A stretch of 49,216 nucleotides of DNA from CAYHGX01 sp964356355 (GTDB taxonomy: Bacteria > Patescibacteriota > Gracilibacteria > UBA1369 > LOWO2-01-FULL-3), in contig CAYHGX010000011.1 of the NCBI GenBank assembly GCA_964356355.1, positions 1 to 49,216 of the forward strand, read 5' to 3'. The notes beneath the pieces were generated by a model. It ran no database searches, was not told where the DNA came from, and saw nothing but the letters and a program-made list of their open reading frames with translations. Positions 27,114-35,007 of this stretch are shown here, piece after piece. A program made the position numbers and the translations under genes. The first letter of the stretch is position 1, and each line of letters starts with the position of its first letter.

Positions 27114-28244
27114 ATGATTACACAAAAGGACATTGCGGAGGTGCTGAAGGGATACGATTTAAACAATCTGACGATTGGGGTGCTGGGTGGGCATAGTGGG
27201 CTGGATACGGCTCATGGAGCGAAGAAAATGGGCTTTAGGACGGTGGCGGTGTGCCAAAAAGGGCGCGAGAAAACTTATGCGCAGTATTATAAGACGCGCG
27301 ATGGAAAGGGCTGCATTGATGAGGTGATCGTGGTGGAGAAGTTTGCGGATATGTTGGCCCCTGCAGTGCAGAAGAAGCTAAGAGATTTGAATACGATTTT
27401 CATTCACAACAGATATTTTTGGGTTTATTTTGATTTCGAGAAGATTGAAAAGGATTTTAACGTACCGATTTTTGGGCTTAGAGAAGGCGTAAAACTGGAA
27501 GAGCGTGATCACCCTAATAATCAGTATGAGATTTTGAAGAAGGCTGGTATTAGAATTCCACATATTTTCAAGAGCGCTGCTGATATTGATCGGCTGGTGA
27601 TTGTGAAGGTGAACGAGGCGGAAAGGACATATGAGAGAGCGTTTTTCTTTGCGGATAGTGAGGAGAGCTTTAAGGCGGAGGCGGGGAAAAGGCTGAAAGA
27701 AGGGCTGATTAATGAGGCCGATTTGAAAAAGGCGACGATTGAGGAGTACGTGATTGGAGCGCATGTGAATTTGAACTACTTTTACTCTGTGATGAATGAT
27801 GAGCTGGAATTGATGGGCACAGATACCCGCAGACAGACGAATCTGGATGGTTTTCTGAGGCTTACAGCGCCGGAACAGACTGCGTTGATGGATGGCGGCT
27901 TCCGCCCTAAAATGGTGGAAACTGGGCACTATGCAGTGACAATGAAGGAATCGCTACTTGAAAAGGCGTTTGTACTGGGGGAGAGGTTCGTGGCGACGAT
28001 GAAGAAAGAGTGTGCGCCGGGCATGATCGGGCCGTTTGCTTTGCAGGGCGCGGTGGTGGCGGAGGATGGGAAAGAGGATTTTGTGATTTTTGATGTAAGC
28101 ATGAGAATTCCGGGATCACCGGGGACTAAATCTACGCCTTATAGCGGCTATTTGTACGGGGAATCGATGAGCTATGGGGAGCGGATTGCGCTAGAGATTG
28201 AGGAGGCGAAGAGGAGTGGGAGGCTGGGGGAGGTTTTGACTTAA
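27114..28244 (+). CDS. PurP paralogue with altered ATP-grasp loop
   Basis: 376 aa, clearly related to PurP (IGVLGGHSGLDTAHGAKKMGFRTVAVCQKGREKTYAQYY at the start, SAADIDRLVIVKV in the middle, FVIFDVSMRIPGSPGTKSTPYSGYLYGES at the end). Two active-site blocks differ from the canonical copy at 24543. IPHGSFVAY is replaced by FIHNRYFWVY, and the Gly-rich KFHGARGGKGYF loop by KVNEAERTYERAFF. It may have a different substrate or a regulatory role. Several archaea also carry divergent extra PurP copies. No gene follows closely. Confidence 0.85.
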   Translation: MITQKDIAEVLKGYDLNNLTIGVLGGHSGLDTAHGAKKMGFRTVAVCQKGREKTYAQYYKTRDGKGCIDEVIVVEKFADMLAPAVQKKLRDLNTIFIHNRYFWVYFDFEKIEKDFNVPIFGLREGVKLEERDHPNNQYEILKKAGIRIPHIFKSAADIDRLVIVKVNEAERTYERAFFFADSEESFKAEAGKRLKEGLINEADLKKATIEEYVIGAHVNLNYFYSVMNDELELMGTDTRRQTNLDGFLRLTAPEQTALMDGGFRPKMVETGHYAVTMKESLLEKAFVLGERFVATMKKECAPGMIGPFALQGAVVAEDGKEDFVIFDVSMRIPGSPGTKSTPYSGYLYGESMSYGERIALEIEEAKRSGRLGEVLT

Positions 28245-28309
28245 GGGTTTGGGCTGGAAAAACAAGTTGTTCTCAAGAATTGCCCTTTGAACACAAGACG
28301 GCTTTCTTA

Positions 28310-28358
28310 AGCCGTTATTTGCACGTAAATCTCTGCACGTGCAGACTTAAAGTACAAT
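28310..28358. repeat. Family B palindromic repeat upstream of the gene at 28395
   Basis: AGCCGTTATTTG, then TAAATCTCTGCACGTGCAG with a perfect CTGCACGTGCAG palindrome, then TTAAAGTACAATA. The AGCCGTTAT start, the AAATCT and the final AAAGT-CAATA are shared with the copy at 28961. A small GGCTT/AAGCC hairpin overlaps the left end. Confidence 0.65.
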
Positions 28359-28394
28359 ACTAACACACAGACGCAATCTTGACTAATTTCAAAA

Positions 28395-28871
28395 ATGCGC
28401 CATAGTGTTCGCATGGACAAATTCAAATCTCATATTGATTTAGAAATAGTATCAAAAGAATTTAGGGAACTTGCGCAGGCATGGCGCGCAACCTGGGTTC
28501 TCCCATGTGCACCACTAAATAGAGCTATTCATGATCGTATGCGTCCTCGTCTGAGCCCAGAGGCTCTTGAGGAAGCAAAACCACAGGAAGAGGCACATGA
28601 AAAAATGGCTGAATACATTGTTACCTTGATGCTTCTGGCTAGAGAAACAGGTGCAAATATTCCTCATATTTTTCAAATCTTATCTGAGTCGTCCGGATTT
28701 GCCTCCACCTATAAGTATTCCTGGACGGAACTCTTGCAAGATGTCATTGCTCGAATGGCCTTACAACCTAAAAAAGTCGACCAGTTAGAAGGTGCGGAGG
28801 CCATTGAAGGTATTACAAAATTACAAAGAGAGAAAATTGGTAACGTTACTTTTGGAATAACTACGGATTAG
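28395..28871 (+). CDS. Hypothetical protein
   Basis: 158 aa, not recognised. It is mainly helical, with no signal peptide or membrane helix. A second possible start is ATG at 28413 (MDKFKSHIDLEI). It stands alone between family B repeats, with 150 bases before it and 243 after it, and may belong with the unknown gene at 29115 as locally acquired DNA. No function proposed. Confidence 0.6.
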   Translation: MRHSVRMDKFKSHIDLEIVSKEFRELAQAWRATWVLPCAPLNRAIHDRMRPRLSPEALEEAKPQEEAHEKMAEYIVTLMLLARETGANIPHIFQILSESSGFASTYKYSWTELLQDVIARMALQPKKVDQLEGAEAIEGITKLQREKIGNVTFGITTD

Positions 28872-28960
28872 TCTAGCCAAGAGAAACCGATTTGGAGACT
28901 TAGGGCAAATTTTTCCCAGAAAATCCTGGAACGTTTTTCAAACATGAAATCTTTTTTCTA

Positions 28961-29010
28961 AGCCATTATCTTGACATAAATCTGTGCCCGGGCACACGTA
29001 AAGTGCAATA
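28961..29010. repeat. Family B palindromic repeat
   Basis: AGCCATTATCTTGACATAAATCT, then the palindrome GTGCCCGGGCAC, then ACGTAAAGTGCAATA. It is the fullest copy of family B in the window. It shares AGCC-TTAT-TTGACAT with the copy that begins 91 bases later and AATC-GTGCCCGGGCA with copies at 34032 and 36954. Confidence 0.75.
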
Positions 29011-29051
29011 AAAAATCACAAGTGCAAGTGTGGCCAGCTGTTGAACCATTG

Positions 29052-29088
29052 AGCCGTTATCTTGACATTTCTGTCTATAATGACAGAA
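29052..29088. promoter_or_regulatory. Family B left half joined to a palindromic possible operator
   Basis: AGCCGTTATCTTGACAT matches the left part of family B. It is followed by a different palindrome, TTCTGTC (29069-29075) and GACAGAA (29082-29088), around a central TATAAT. The TATAAT could serve as the -10 for the gene at 29115, which would place a repressor-type palindrome over the promoter (inference). The TTGACA is only 8 bases from it and cannot be the matching -35. Confidence 0.5.
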
Positions 29089-29114
29089 TCATCTACCGCT
29101 TATAACAAACAACA

Positions 29115-30143
29115 ATGCTAAAGGGAGCACCAGACACCGAACCACTTTTGTCATCTCCAGTAACAGGAGCTCAACTATTAGAAATTGGCGAAATTCACGA
29201 ATCACCGGATCCATTTGTTAGACAAGTATCTGCACTGCTGAGCTCGGAATCAGCACTGAGAGACGAATTAATATCCCAAAGCGGTGGACTTATAAACGAC
29301 TTGGATTCACCACATCTAGTGGATCTAAGAGAACTACAGTTATCCCTAGAAATTTCAAGATCTTGCCAGTATCACTACGTCACGACCAGCGCTCACCACG
29401 ACCAATCAAGGGAATCATTGTACGCGGCAATGGTCGCAAAAAGAGCCGATCAAGCCGGGCATCATCCACTTGTAGTACCAATTGATGCCTTCTACCAATA
29501 TCAGAGCCAAGATTGGGATCAAGGTCCTCCTTCTATAGTAGAAAAAATGCGATGTTTTGGGGCTGAAAATCCTGTACCCAGAGACGGACGGCCAAATTTA
29601 ATGATCCTAACCAATGTTAGCGGATCGGATTTGTTTGATGAAGCAATACTTCGGAAAGTTCCTATGGAATCGGTGGCTTTCAACACACCTGGATTCAGAG
29701 ACTTTGTTTTTTATAGATTACAGTCTCAAATAAAGAAATATGGTGGACCAGTAAAATTTCTCCAAGAAATGATCAGGCTAAATCCAGATTCAAAAGATCA
29801 AATAAAATTGGTGATTTGTACTGCAATAATTGCTAGCAACCAAAGGGGATGGCAGAAGTTGCCTCATGCCAAGGTGCCACTTGTTATTATCGCTCCTCAA
29901 CCTTTTAACGACGCACTAAATCGCATTAATAATGGGCAGGGAGCGTGGAGCATGGAATATATGTATAGGGCCTCAACTCATGTTGATGAGCCAATGTTTG
30001 ACACGGCAACTGATGGGAGGCCATTTGTTCGTGGGCCGAAACAAAGAATAAGTTATGAAAGAAATGCAGAAGCCTATCTATCTGGTGCTAGCAAAGAGGA
30101 ATTCGAGGAAGCATTTGCAAAACTGATAGAGATTTTGGGGTAG
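29115..30143 (+). CDS. Hypothetical protein
   Basis: 342 aa, not recognised. No signal peptide or clear membrane helix. The middle has alternating hydrophobic stretches that look like an alpha/beta fold (HHPLVVPIDAFYQY, PNLMILTNVSGSDLF, IKLVICTAIIASN, KVPLVIIAPQPFNDAL). It ends two bases before the convergent phosphatidyltransferase gene. It lies next to family B repeats and a possible operator. Confidence 0.7.
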   Translation: MLKGAPDTEPLLSSPVTGAQLLEIGEIHESPDPFVRQVSALLSSESALRDELISQSGGLINDLDSPHLVDLRELQLSLEISRSCQYHYVTTSAHHDQSRESLYAAMVAKRADQAGHHPLVVPIDAFYQYQSQDWDQGPPSIVEKMRCFGAENPVPRDGRPNLMILTNVSGSDLFDEAILRKVPMESVAFNTPGFRDFVFYRLQSQIKKYGGPVKFLQEMIRLNPDSKDQIKLVICTAIIASNQRGWQKLPHAKVPLVIIAPQPFNDALNRINNGQGAWSMEYMYRASTHVDEPMFDTATDGRPFVRGPKQRISYERNAEAYLSGASKEEFEEAFAKLIEILG

Positions 30144-30145
30144 GA

Positions 30146-30715
30146 CTATTTCTCTAGTTTAGCAAAAAGCAGCTGCCAGCCTACTACTAGACAGTTTATT
30201 AAACATGAGATGATTAGCCAGACCAAGCCGAGTTCGAAGAGTTGGAAGATAAAAAGGAATTCTACAAAGTGGAACATGAGGACCGATTTGGGGTCATACC
30301 CTTCGCGAAGGCGGAACCAGAGAATCAGGGCATTTACTAGGGCGAAAATGAAGATTGTGGGGGCGATGTTGCCGAAGCTATAGTAAAAACAGGCAGAGAT
30401 GAGGATGGCCAGGAAGATGGTGCGGTCGCAGAAAAAATCGATGAGCCAGCCGGGAAAAGCACTTCGCTTCGCTTGTGCTTGGTGCTTTGAGAGAGCGCCG
30501 TCGAGCATATCGAGAACGGTGGCTAGGACGATAAAAATTGCGTAAATTAAGCTGTTTTTGAAAACAAAATAGGCGGCTATCAGGCCTAGGAGAAGACTTA
30601 AAGCACTTACCATGTTGGCAGTTATCCCCTTTTTGTGGAGGCGGCCGGTAAAAGCGTGAAGTTTTTCATTTTTAAAATCTTTGATGCGGGTGCGAATTTG
30701 TACGAGAGAGAGCAT
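30146..30715 (-). CDS. CDP-alcohol phosphatidyltransferase with repeat-derived insertion in the catalytic motif
   Basis: 189 aa with about five or six membrane helices. The family motif normally reads DG-xx-AR, eight residues, G-xxx-D-xxx-D. Here DMLDGALSK is followed by eleven residues and then GWLIDFFCD. The AR is replaced by SK, and the longer spacer (HQAQAKRSAFP) is encoded by hairpin 2 of a family A repeat. All four motif aspartates (D and D of DMLDG, D and D of GWLIDFFCD) remain. It should join a CDP-activated lipid or alcohol to an alcohol acceptor in the membrane; the substrate cannot be told. It is divergent from the nucleotidyltransferase gene at 30782. Confidence 0.88.
   Translation of the reverse strand: MLSLVQIRTRIKDFKNEKLHAFTGRLHKKGITANMVSALSLLLGLIAAYFVFKNSLIYAIFIVLATVLDMLDGALSKHQAQAKRSAFPGWLIDFFCDRTIFLAILISACFYYSFGNIAPTIFIFALVNALILWFRLREGYDPKSVLMFHFVEFLFIFQLFELGLVWLIISCLINCLVVGWQLLFAKLEK
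30458..30482 (+). repeat. Family A hairpin 2 inside the CDP-alcohol phosphatidyltransferase gene
   Basis: AGCAC (30458-30462) and GTGCT (30475-30479) with the TTCGCTTCGCT centre and TTGG tail typical of the family. It is read in the same minus-strand frame (ending ...AGT-GCT) as the copies in recF and lspA. Confidence 0.8.
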
Positions 30716-30781
30716 TTTGGCTTTTTTTCTTTAGCAATTAGCTATAAATTATAGCCAGTTTCCTTTTAAATCAAACAAAAG

Positions 30782-32095
30782 ATGAAAGTATTGATGTTGG
30801 CTGCGGGAAGAAGCAAGCGTATGAAGCCGATTGAGGACAAGAATTTTTTGAATTTTTTGGGGCGGCCGTTGATTATGCATCAGTTGGAATTGCTGAAGAA
30901 TGCAGGTTTTAACGAGGTGATTGTAGTGGGCGGAAAGCATAATTTGGAGCGGATTGGGGCGTTGAAGGGCGAGCTGGAAATGGACATTACTGTGGTGGAG
31001 CAGGAGGATCTGGAAATGGGCATGTGTGGTGCCGTGCTCGCGGCAAAAGAACTAATCAGTGAGGGGCCGGTGCTAGTGTTTAGCAGCAATGATGTAGTGG
31101 AGGAGAAGGCTTTTGAGCTGGTAAAGGAGGCGTTTATGAAGGGTGAACAGGGGGCGAGCTATATACTTGGCAAGAAAGTGGCGAGCTATTTTCCGGGTGG
31201 TTATTTGGAGGTGGATAAGGAGGGTTATATTAAAAATATTGTAGAGAAGCCGGAGCCCGGCAGCGAACCGAGCGATATGATTAATTTGGTAGTGCATTTG
31301 CATAGTGATGGTGGGAGATTGGTGGCGGCTTTGGAGGCTGCGGAGAGTGGAAAAGATGACGTGTACGAGGTGGCGTTGACGGCGATGATTGGCGATGGCG
31401 CGAAGATGAGAGCGGTGAGTTACAACGGATTCTGGCAGCCCATTAAGTTTCCTTGGCATGTGATGCCGGTGTTCAGATATCTATTTGGGCGTGCGGAGAA
31501 GGGCGTGGCGAGAAGTGCAGTGGTGGCGAAAAGCGCTGTAATTGGCGAAAATGTGATAATTGGAGATGACGTGAAGGTGATGGAAAATGCTGTGGTGCAC
31601 GGACCTGCTTATATTGGCAAGGGCAGCGTGGTGGCGAATAATGCGTTAGTGAGGGATTCTCAGATTGGAGAAGAGTGCGTGGTGGGATTTTCTACTGAAG
31701 TGGCGCGGAGCTTTTTGGGTGATGAGGTGTGGACTCATTCCAACTATATTGGCGATAGTGTAATTGGCGATAATGTGTCCTTTGGAGGAGGTACTGTCAC
31801 TGGAAATCTGCGATTGGATGAGAAAAATGTAATGGTGGATTACGAGGGGAAAAAACTGGATACGGGGACGTCAAAGTTTGGGACGGTGGTGGGTAATGAC
31901 GTAAGAGTTGGGATAAATACTAGCATTATGCCGGGTGTGAGGATTGGTAGAAATTCTTTGATTGGTGCTGGAATTGTGGTGGGCGAAAATGTGGCTGAGA
32001 ATAGCTTTGTAAGGGGAAGTTTTGAGCTGCGCGTGGACGAAAACAAGTTTGATGTGGGGAGATTGTCTAGAGGTAAGTTTAAACGTAATTTATGA
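30782..32095 (+). CDS. Sugar-phosphate nucleotidyltransferase with left-handed beta-helix domain (GlmU-like)
   Basis: 437 aa. The N-terminal nucleotidyltransferase domain (1-235) starts MKVLMLAAGRSKRMKP, the LxxGxGxRL-type loop with the basic residue, and has SSNDVVEE and VEKPEPG motifs. The C-terminal half is a hexapeptide left-handed beta helix (VIGENVIIGDDVKV, YIGKGSVVANNAL, DNVSFGGGTVTGN, MPGVRIGRNSLIGAG). This is the arrangement of GlmU and archaeal sugar-1-phosphate nucleotidyl/acetyltransferases. The precise sugar is not clear. Its stop overlaps the next start in an ATGA, so the two genes are translationally coupled. Confidence 0.85.
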   Translation: MKVLMLAAGRSKRMKPIEDKNFLNFLGRPLIMHQLELLKNAGFNEVIVVGGKHNLERIGALKGELEMDITVVEQEDLEMGMCGAVLAAKELISEGPVLVFSSNDVVEEKAFELVKEAFMKGEQGASYILGKKVASYFPGGYLEVDKEGYIKNIVEKPEPGSEPSDMINLVVHLHSDGGRLVAALEAAESGKDDVYEVALTAMIGDGAKMRAVSYNGFWQPIKFPWHVMPVFRYLFGRAEKGVARSAVVAKSAVIGENVIIGDDVKVMENAVVHGPAYIGKGSVVANNALVRDSQIGEECVVGFSTEVARSFLGDEVWTHSNYIGDSVIGDNVSFGGGTVTGNLRLDEKNVMVDYEGKKLDTGTSKFGTVVGNDVRVGINTSIMPGVRIGRNSLIGAGIVVGENVAENSFVRGSFELRVDENKFDVGRLSRGKFKRNL

Positions 32096-32955
32096 ACAGG
32101 GATAATGACACCTCACTACGGCGTTCGGTGGCTTCGGTCGATAGCACTTCGCTTCGCTCGCGCTTGGTATCGGCGGTGATGTTGAACTACAACAGCAAGT
32201 ACTTTCCCAAGATGTGTATTGAGGCTTTTCGGCGTGGAAAGATGAATTTTGAGTATGAAATTATTGCTGTGGACAACGCTTCGGACGATCCGATTAGCTT
32301 GGGTTACCTTGAACATGCGGCTACAGAAGGGCTGGTAAAGTTGATTAAGACAAATAGGAATTTAGGCTATGGTGGCGGAAATAATTTGGGAGCAGAGAAG
32401 GCTAAGGGGAAGTATATTTTGATTTTGAACCCGGATATTTTTGTTAATGAGGATAGCGTGCAGAAGATGGTGGATTACATGGATAAGCATCCTGATGTGG
32501 GCGTGCTGGGGCCGAAATTGGTGTACCCAGATGGCACGGTGCAGGATTCGTGTAGGAGGAATATGGGCTTTATGGATTTGGTTTTTAAGAGGACTATTTT
32601 GGGGCGATTGCCGGGGTTCAAGAAGCGCGTGAAGAAATATACGATGGAGGATTTTGACCATACTAAAGTGCGCGAAGTGGATTTGCTGGTGGGGGCTTGT
32701 TTTATGATTCCGAGGGAGGTGTATGAGCAGGTGGGCGGCTTTGATAAGAGGTACTTTTTGTTTATGGAAGACTTTGACCTTTGTAGGGAGATTGCGGCTT
32801 TAGGCAAAAAAATCGTGTACTTTCCAGAGGTGGAGGTAACGCATAATCACAAACGTTTAAGCGGCGGAAACATCTTCACATTGCTGCGCAAAAAAGTGTT
32901 TTGGATCCACGTTGGCAGTGCGTTTAAGTACTTTTGGAAGTGGCGGAAGGGCTAG
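32092..32955 (+). CDS. Family 2 glycosyltransferase with repeat-encoded N-terminus
   Basis: 287 aa GT-A glycosyltransferase. It has VSAVMLNYNS at residues 25-35, GYGGGNNLGAEKAKGKY, the DxD-type NPDIF, GPKLVYPDGTVQDSCRR, and GGFDKRYFLFMEDFDLCRE near the C-terminus, as in rhamnosyltransferase-like enzymes. A family member would normally start just before VSAVMLNYN. Here the first 24 residues are the translation of a family A repeat if the ATG at 32092 is used. A TTG at 32165 would remove that segment. Follows the nucleotidyltransferase and is probably part of surface polysaccharide synthesis. The last four bases overlap convergent purN. Confidence 0.9.
   Translation: MNRDNDTSLRRSVASVDSTSLRSRLVSAVMLNYNSKYFPKMCIEAFRRGKMNFEYEIIAVDNASDDPISLGYLEHAATEGLVKLIKTNRNLGYGGGNNLGAEKAKGKYILILNPDIFVNEDSVQKMVDYMDKHPDVGVLGPKLVYPDGTVQDSCRRNMGFMDLVFKRTILGRLPGFKKRVKKYTMEDFDHTKVREVDLLVGACFMIPREVYEQVGGFDKRYFLFMEDFDLCREIAALGKKIVYFPEVEVTHNHKRLSGGNIFTLLRKKVFWIHVGSAFKYFWKWRKG
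32107..32167 (+). repeat. Family A two-hairpin repeat at the 5' end of a glycosyltransferase gene
   Basis: Hairpin 1 is CACC (32109-32112) with GGTG (32127-32130). Hairpin 2 is AGCAC (32143-32147) with GCGCT (32160-32164), one mismatch. Here the gene runs on the plus strand, opposite to the other coding copies, yet the repeat keeps the common orientation. Confidence 0.85.
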
Positions 32956-33539
32956 GAATTGGCCCTGGAGAGCTGGCGGATGACTTCGGGGTACCACTTT
33001 TTTTCTAGGGCTTGGACTTTTTCTTTGAGGGAGTCGGGTGTGTCTTGGGGGGTAACAGGGCAGGTTTTTTGGAGGATGATTTCGCCGGTATCGCAGCCTT
33101 TGTCGACGTAGTGGATGGTCATGCCGGTTTCGGTTTCGTTGGCGGCGAGGACGGAGGCATGGACTGATGCGCCGAAGAAGTTTTTACCTGAGAATTTGGG
33201 GATGAGGGCGGGATGAATGTTGATAATTTTGCGGGGGAATTTTTGGACGAATTCGGGTGAGAGAATGCGCATGTAGCCAACTAGGACTACGAGGTCTACT
33301 TGGGCTTCTTCGAGGGCCTGGGCCATTTTAGCGTCGAACTGTTCACGAGTGAGGCCTTTAGGATCGATAAAAAGAGTTTTGTAACCTTGTTCTTTGGCGC
33401 GTTTAAGCGCGTAGCAGTCGGCTTTATTGCTAATTACTATGGCGAGCTCGATGCCGGGCATGAGGCCTGCCTTCATCTCATCGATGATGGCTTGGAGGTC
33501 GGTACCGTTGGTGGAGGCGAGGACGCCGATGCGAAACAT
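32952..33539 (-). CDS. purN: Phosphoribosylglycinamide formyltransferase
   Basis: 195 aa, usual length. It transfers formyl from 10-formyl-tetrahydrofolate to GAR in purine synthesis. The start FRIGVLASTNGTDLQAIID and the catalytic set (INIHPALIP with Asn and His; DKGCDTGEIIL with Asp) are present. The classical start would read GSGSNLQA; here it is STNGTDLQA. Convergent with the glycosyltransferase; unlinked to the other purine genes of the window. Confidence 0.94.
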   Translation of the reverse strand: MFRIGVLASTNGTDLQAIIDEMKAGLMPGIELAIVISNKADCYALKRAKEQGYKTLFIDPKGLTREQFDAKMAQALEEAQVDLVVLVGYMRILSPEFVQKFPRKIINIHPALIPKFSGKNFFGASVHASVLAANETETGMTIHYVDKGCDTGEIILQKTCPVTPQDTPDSLKEKVQALEKKWYPEVIRQLSRANS

Positions 33540-33542
33540 AGG

Positions 33543-33959
33543 CTAGCGGCTTATAAATATACTGAGGATACCAGAGAGAGCAACCGAAACCACCGTGGTA
33601 AAGGCAAATGCTCCCCGGGAAAACCGTTGGACACCGGCTTCACGGCTCTGCAGGCTTGTGAGCATATTGCTGTGCTGATTGAGAAGATTGGTATGCTGGC
33701 CCAGAAGAAGAGTGTGCTGATTGAGAATTTCCGTATGTTCTTTGAGGGTAATAGTATGATCTTTTAATGTTTGTTCGATACTGTCTAATCGACGCTCTAC
33801 TTGTTGGAACCTTTGGTCTACTTGTGCGAATCTTTGGTCCACTAAATCGAAACGCTGATTTACTAAATCAAAACGTTGGATCATTTCATTTTTGAAATCG
33901 AGAATGAGATTATAAAGAATTTCGGGGCTAACTGTATTTGGCTGCATCATTCTAATCAT
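33543..33959 (-). CDS. Coiled-coil protein with C-terminal membrane anchor
   Basis: 138 aa, function unknown. Residues 25-60 are seven-residue repeats (RFDLVNQRFDLVDQRF, then AQVDQRFQQVERR). Residues 65-105 continue as HTITLKEHTEILNQHTLLL repeats. A single membrane helix lies at the end (FAFTTVVSVALSGILSIFI). It may form a trimeric or tetrameric stalk facing the cytoplasm. It ends three bases before purN begins, so the two may share a transcript. Confidence 0.75.
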   Translation of the reverse strand: MIRMMQPNTVSPEILYNLILDFKNEMIQRFDLVNQRFDLVDQRFAQVDQRFQQVERRLDSIEQTLKDHTITLKEHTEILNQHTLLLGQHTNLLNQHSNMLTSLQSREAGVQRFSRGAFAFTTVVSVALSGILSIFISR

Positions 33960-34031
33960 GGTTAAATTGTACTTGGGAGTACGGTAGCAGGCAAATATTA
34001 AATAATTGTTAAAAAATCATTAAAAACCTCA

Positions 34032-34055
34032 GGACAAATCCGTGCCCGGGCATGG
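34032..34055. repeat. Family B core palindrome between the coiled-coil and serine dehydratase genes
   Basis: GGACAAATCCGTGCCCGGGCATGG. The core CCGTGCCCGGGCATGG is identical to the copy within the HNH gene at 36973-36988. The left AGCCGTTAT part is missing. Confidence 0.65.
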
Positions 34056-34086
34056 AAAAAGGACACTGTGCTTTGCTGCGTGTCTG

Positions 34087-35004
34087 CTACAAGTCCATGG
34101 GGGTGATGCGCATGCCGAGTTTTTCTTTGATGCGGTTGCCGGTTTTGGTGACGGCGAGGCCGCCGAGGGCAGTTTCTCGGATTTTGTGAGACATCAATGC
34201 AGCTATATTGCGCATAGCGAGAACAACTTCGTCGAAGGGGACGAAGCTTTTTACTCCTGCTATAGCCATATCGGAAGCACCGATGGCGGCCATGCAGCCG
34301 ATGGCATTGCGCTTGATGCAAGGGACTTCTACAAGACCACCGAGAGGGTCGCAGGCGAGGCCAAGATAGCTTTTTAGGCCCATGGCCGCGGCGTCGAAGC
34401 ATTGTTCTGGCGTGCCGCCGCGCATTTCAGTGAGTCCCGCCGCGGCCATGGCTACTCCAGCGCCAACTTCGGCCTGGCAGCCGCCTTTGGCGGCTGAAAG
34501 CGTAGCACCTTCCGCAATAATCAAACCCACGGCCGAAGCAGTAAACAGGCCATTAAGCAGTCTTCTTTTTCCTGCCTTAAAGTGCTCTGCACTGCTAAAA
34601 AGTGTTCCCGGAATCACCCCAGATCCTCCTGCCGTTGGGAAGGCTACAATTCGTCCCATGCATGAATTTTGTTCATTTACTGCCGTGGCATAGGCCATTG
34701 CCCTTACCGTTACCTTGCTACCCATCATTTGGGTGAGTTTTTTCAAAGATTTATAAATTTTCACGGCATCGCCGCCTACCTCGCACATCTCAGACTTAAC
34801 ATTCGACTTAATCCCCTTCTTCACAGCGTCGTACATCGCATCACGTGTCAGCTTCATTTTGTTGCGCACGGTAGGAATCGGCTTTCCAGACCTTTCTGAT
34901 TCATAATTCTTGGCAATATCAGAAATTGTCATTTTGTGTTGATGACAAAGCTTCAAAACATCTTCAGCTGTATGAAATTCAAACGCAAATTGATGCATAA
35001 ACAA
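34087..35004 (-). CDS. sdaAA: L-serine dehydratase, alpha subunit
   Basis: 305 aa. With the beta subunit it converts L-serine to pyruvate and ammonia using a 4Fe-4S cluster. The cysteines of the family are visible in NSCMGRIVAFPTAGGSGVIPG, LACDPLGGLVEVPC and the following CIKRNAIGC block. The two-subunit form is that of Bacillus and Clostridium. It starts four bases after the end of sdaAB, so the two genes are coupled. It would give a fermentative organism pyruvate from amino acids (inference). Confidence 0.95.
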   Translation of the reverse strand: MFMHQFAFEFHTAEDVLKLCHQHKMTISDIAKNYESERSGKPIPTVRNKMKLTRDAMYDAVKKGIKSNVKSEMCEVGGDAVKIYKSLKKLTQMMGSKVTVRAMAYATAVNEQNSCMGRIVAFPTAGGSGVIPGTLFSSAEHFKAGKRRLLNGLFTASAVGLIIAEGATLSAAKGGCQAEVGAGVAMAAAGLTEMRGGTPEQCFDAAAMGLKSYLGLACDPLGGLVEVPCIKRNAIGCMAAIGASDMAIAGVKSFVPFDEVVLAMRNIAALMSHKIRETALGGLAVTKTGNRIKEKLGMRITPMDL

Positions 35005-35007
35005 AAA

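Noticed and set aside
27378..27929. Long minus-strand open frame opposite the second purP
   Set aside because: Low-complexity shadow with odd composition (many His, Gln, Arg) and no motif; the plus-strand gene is clear.
29062..29081. TTGACA and TATAAT as a normal promoter pair
   Set aside because: Only 8 bases separate them, against the usual 16-18.
34382..34693. Plus-strand open frame opposite sdaAA
   Set aside because: Antisense shadow of a well-supported enzyme gene, with Ala/Pro-rich composition.
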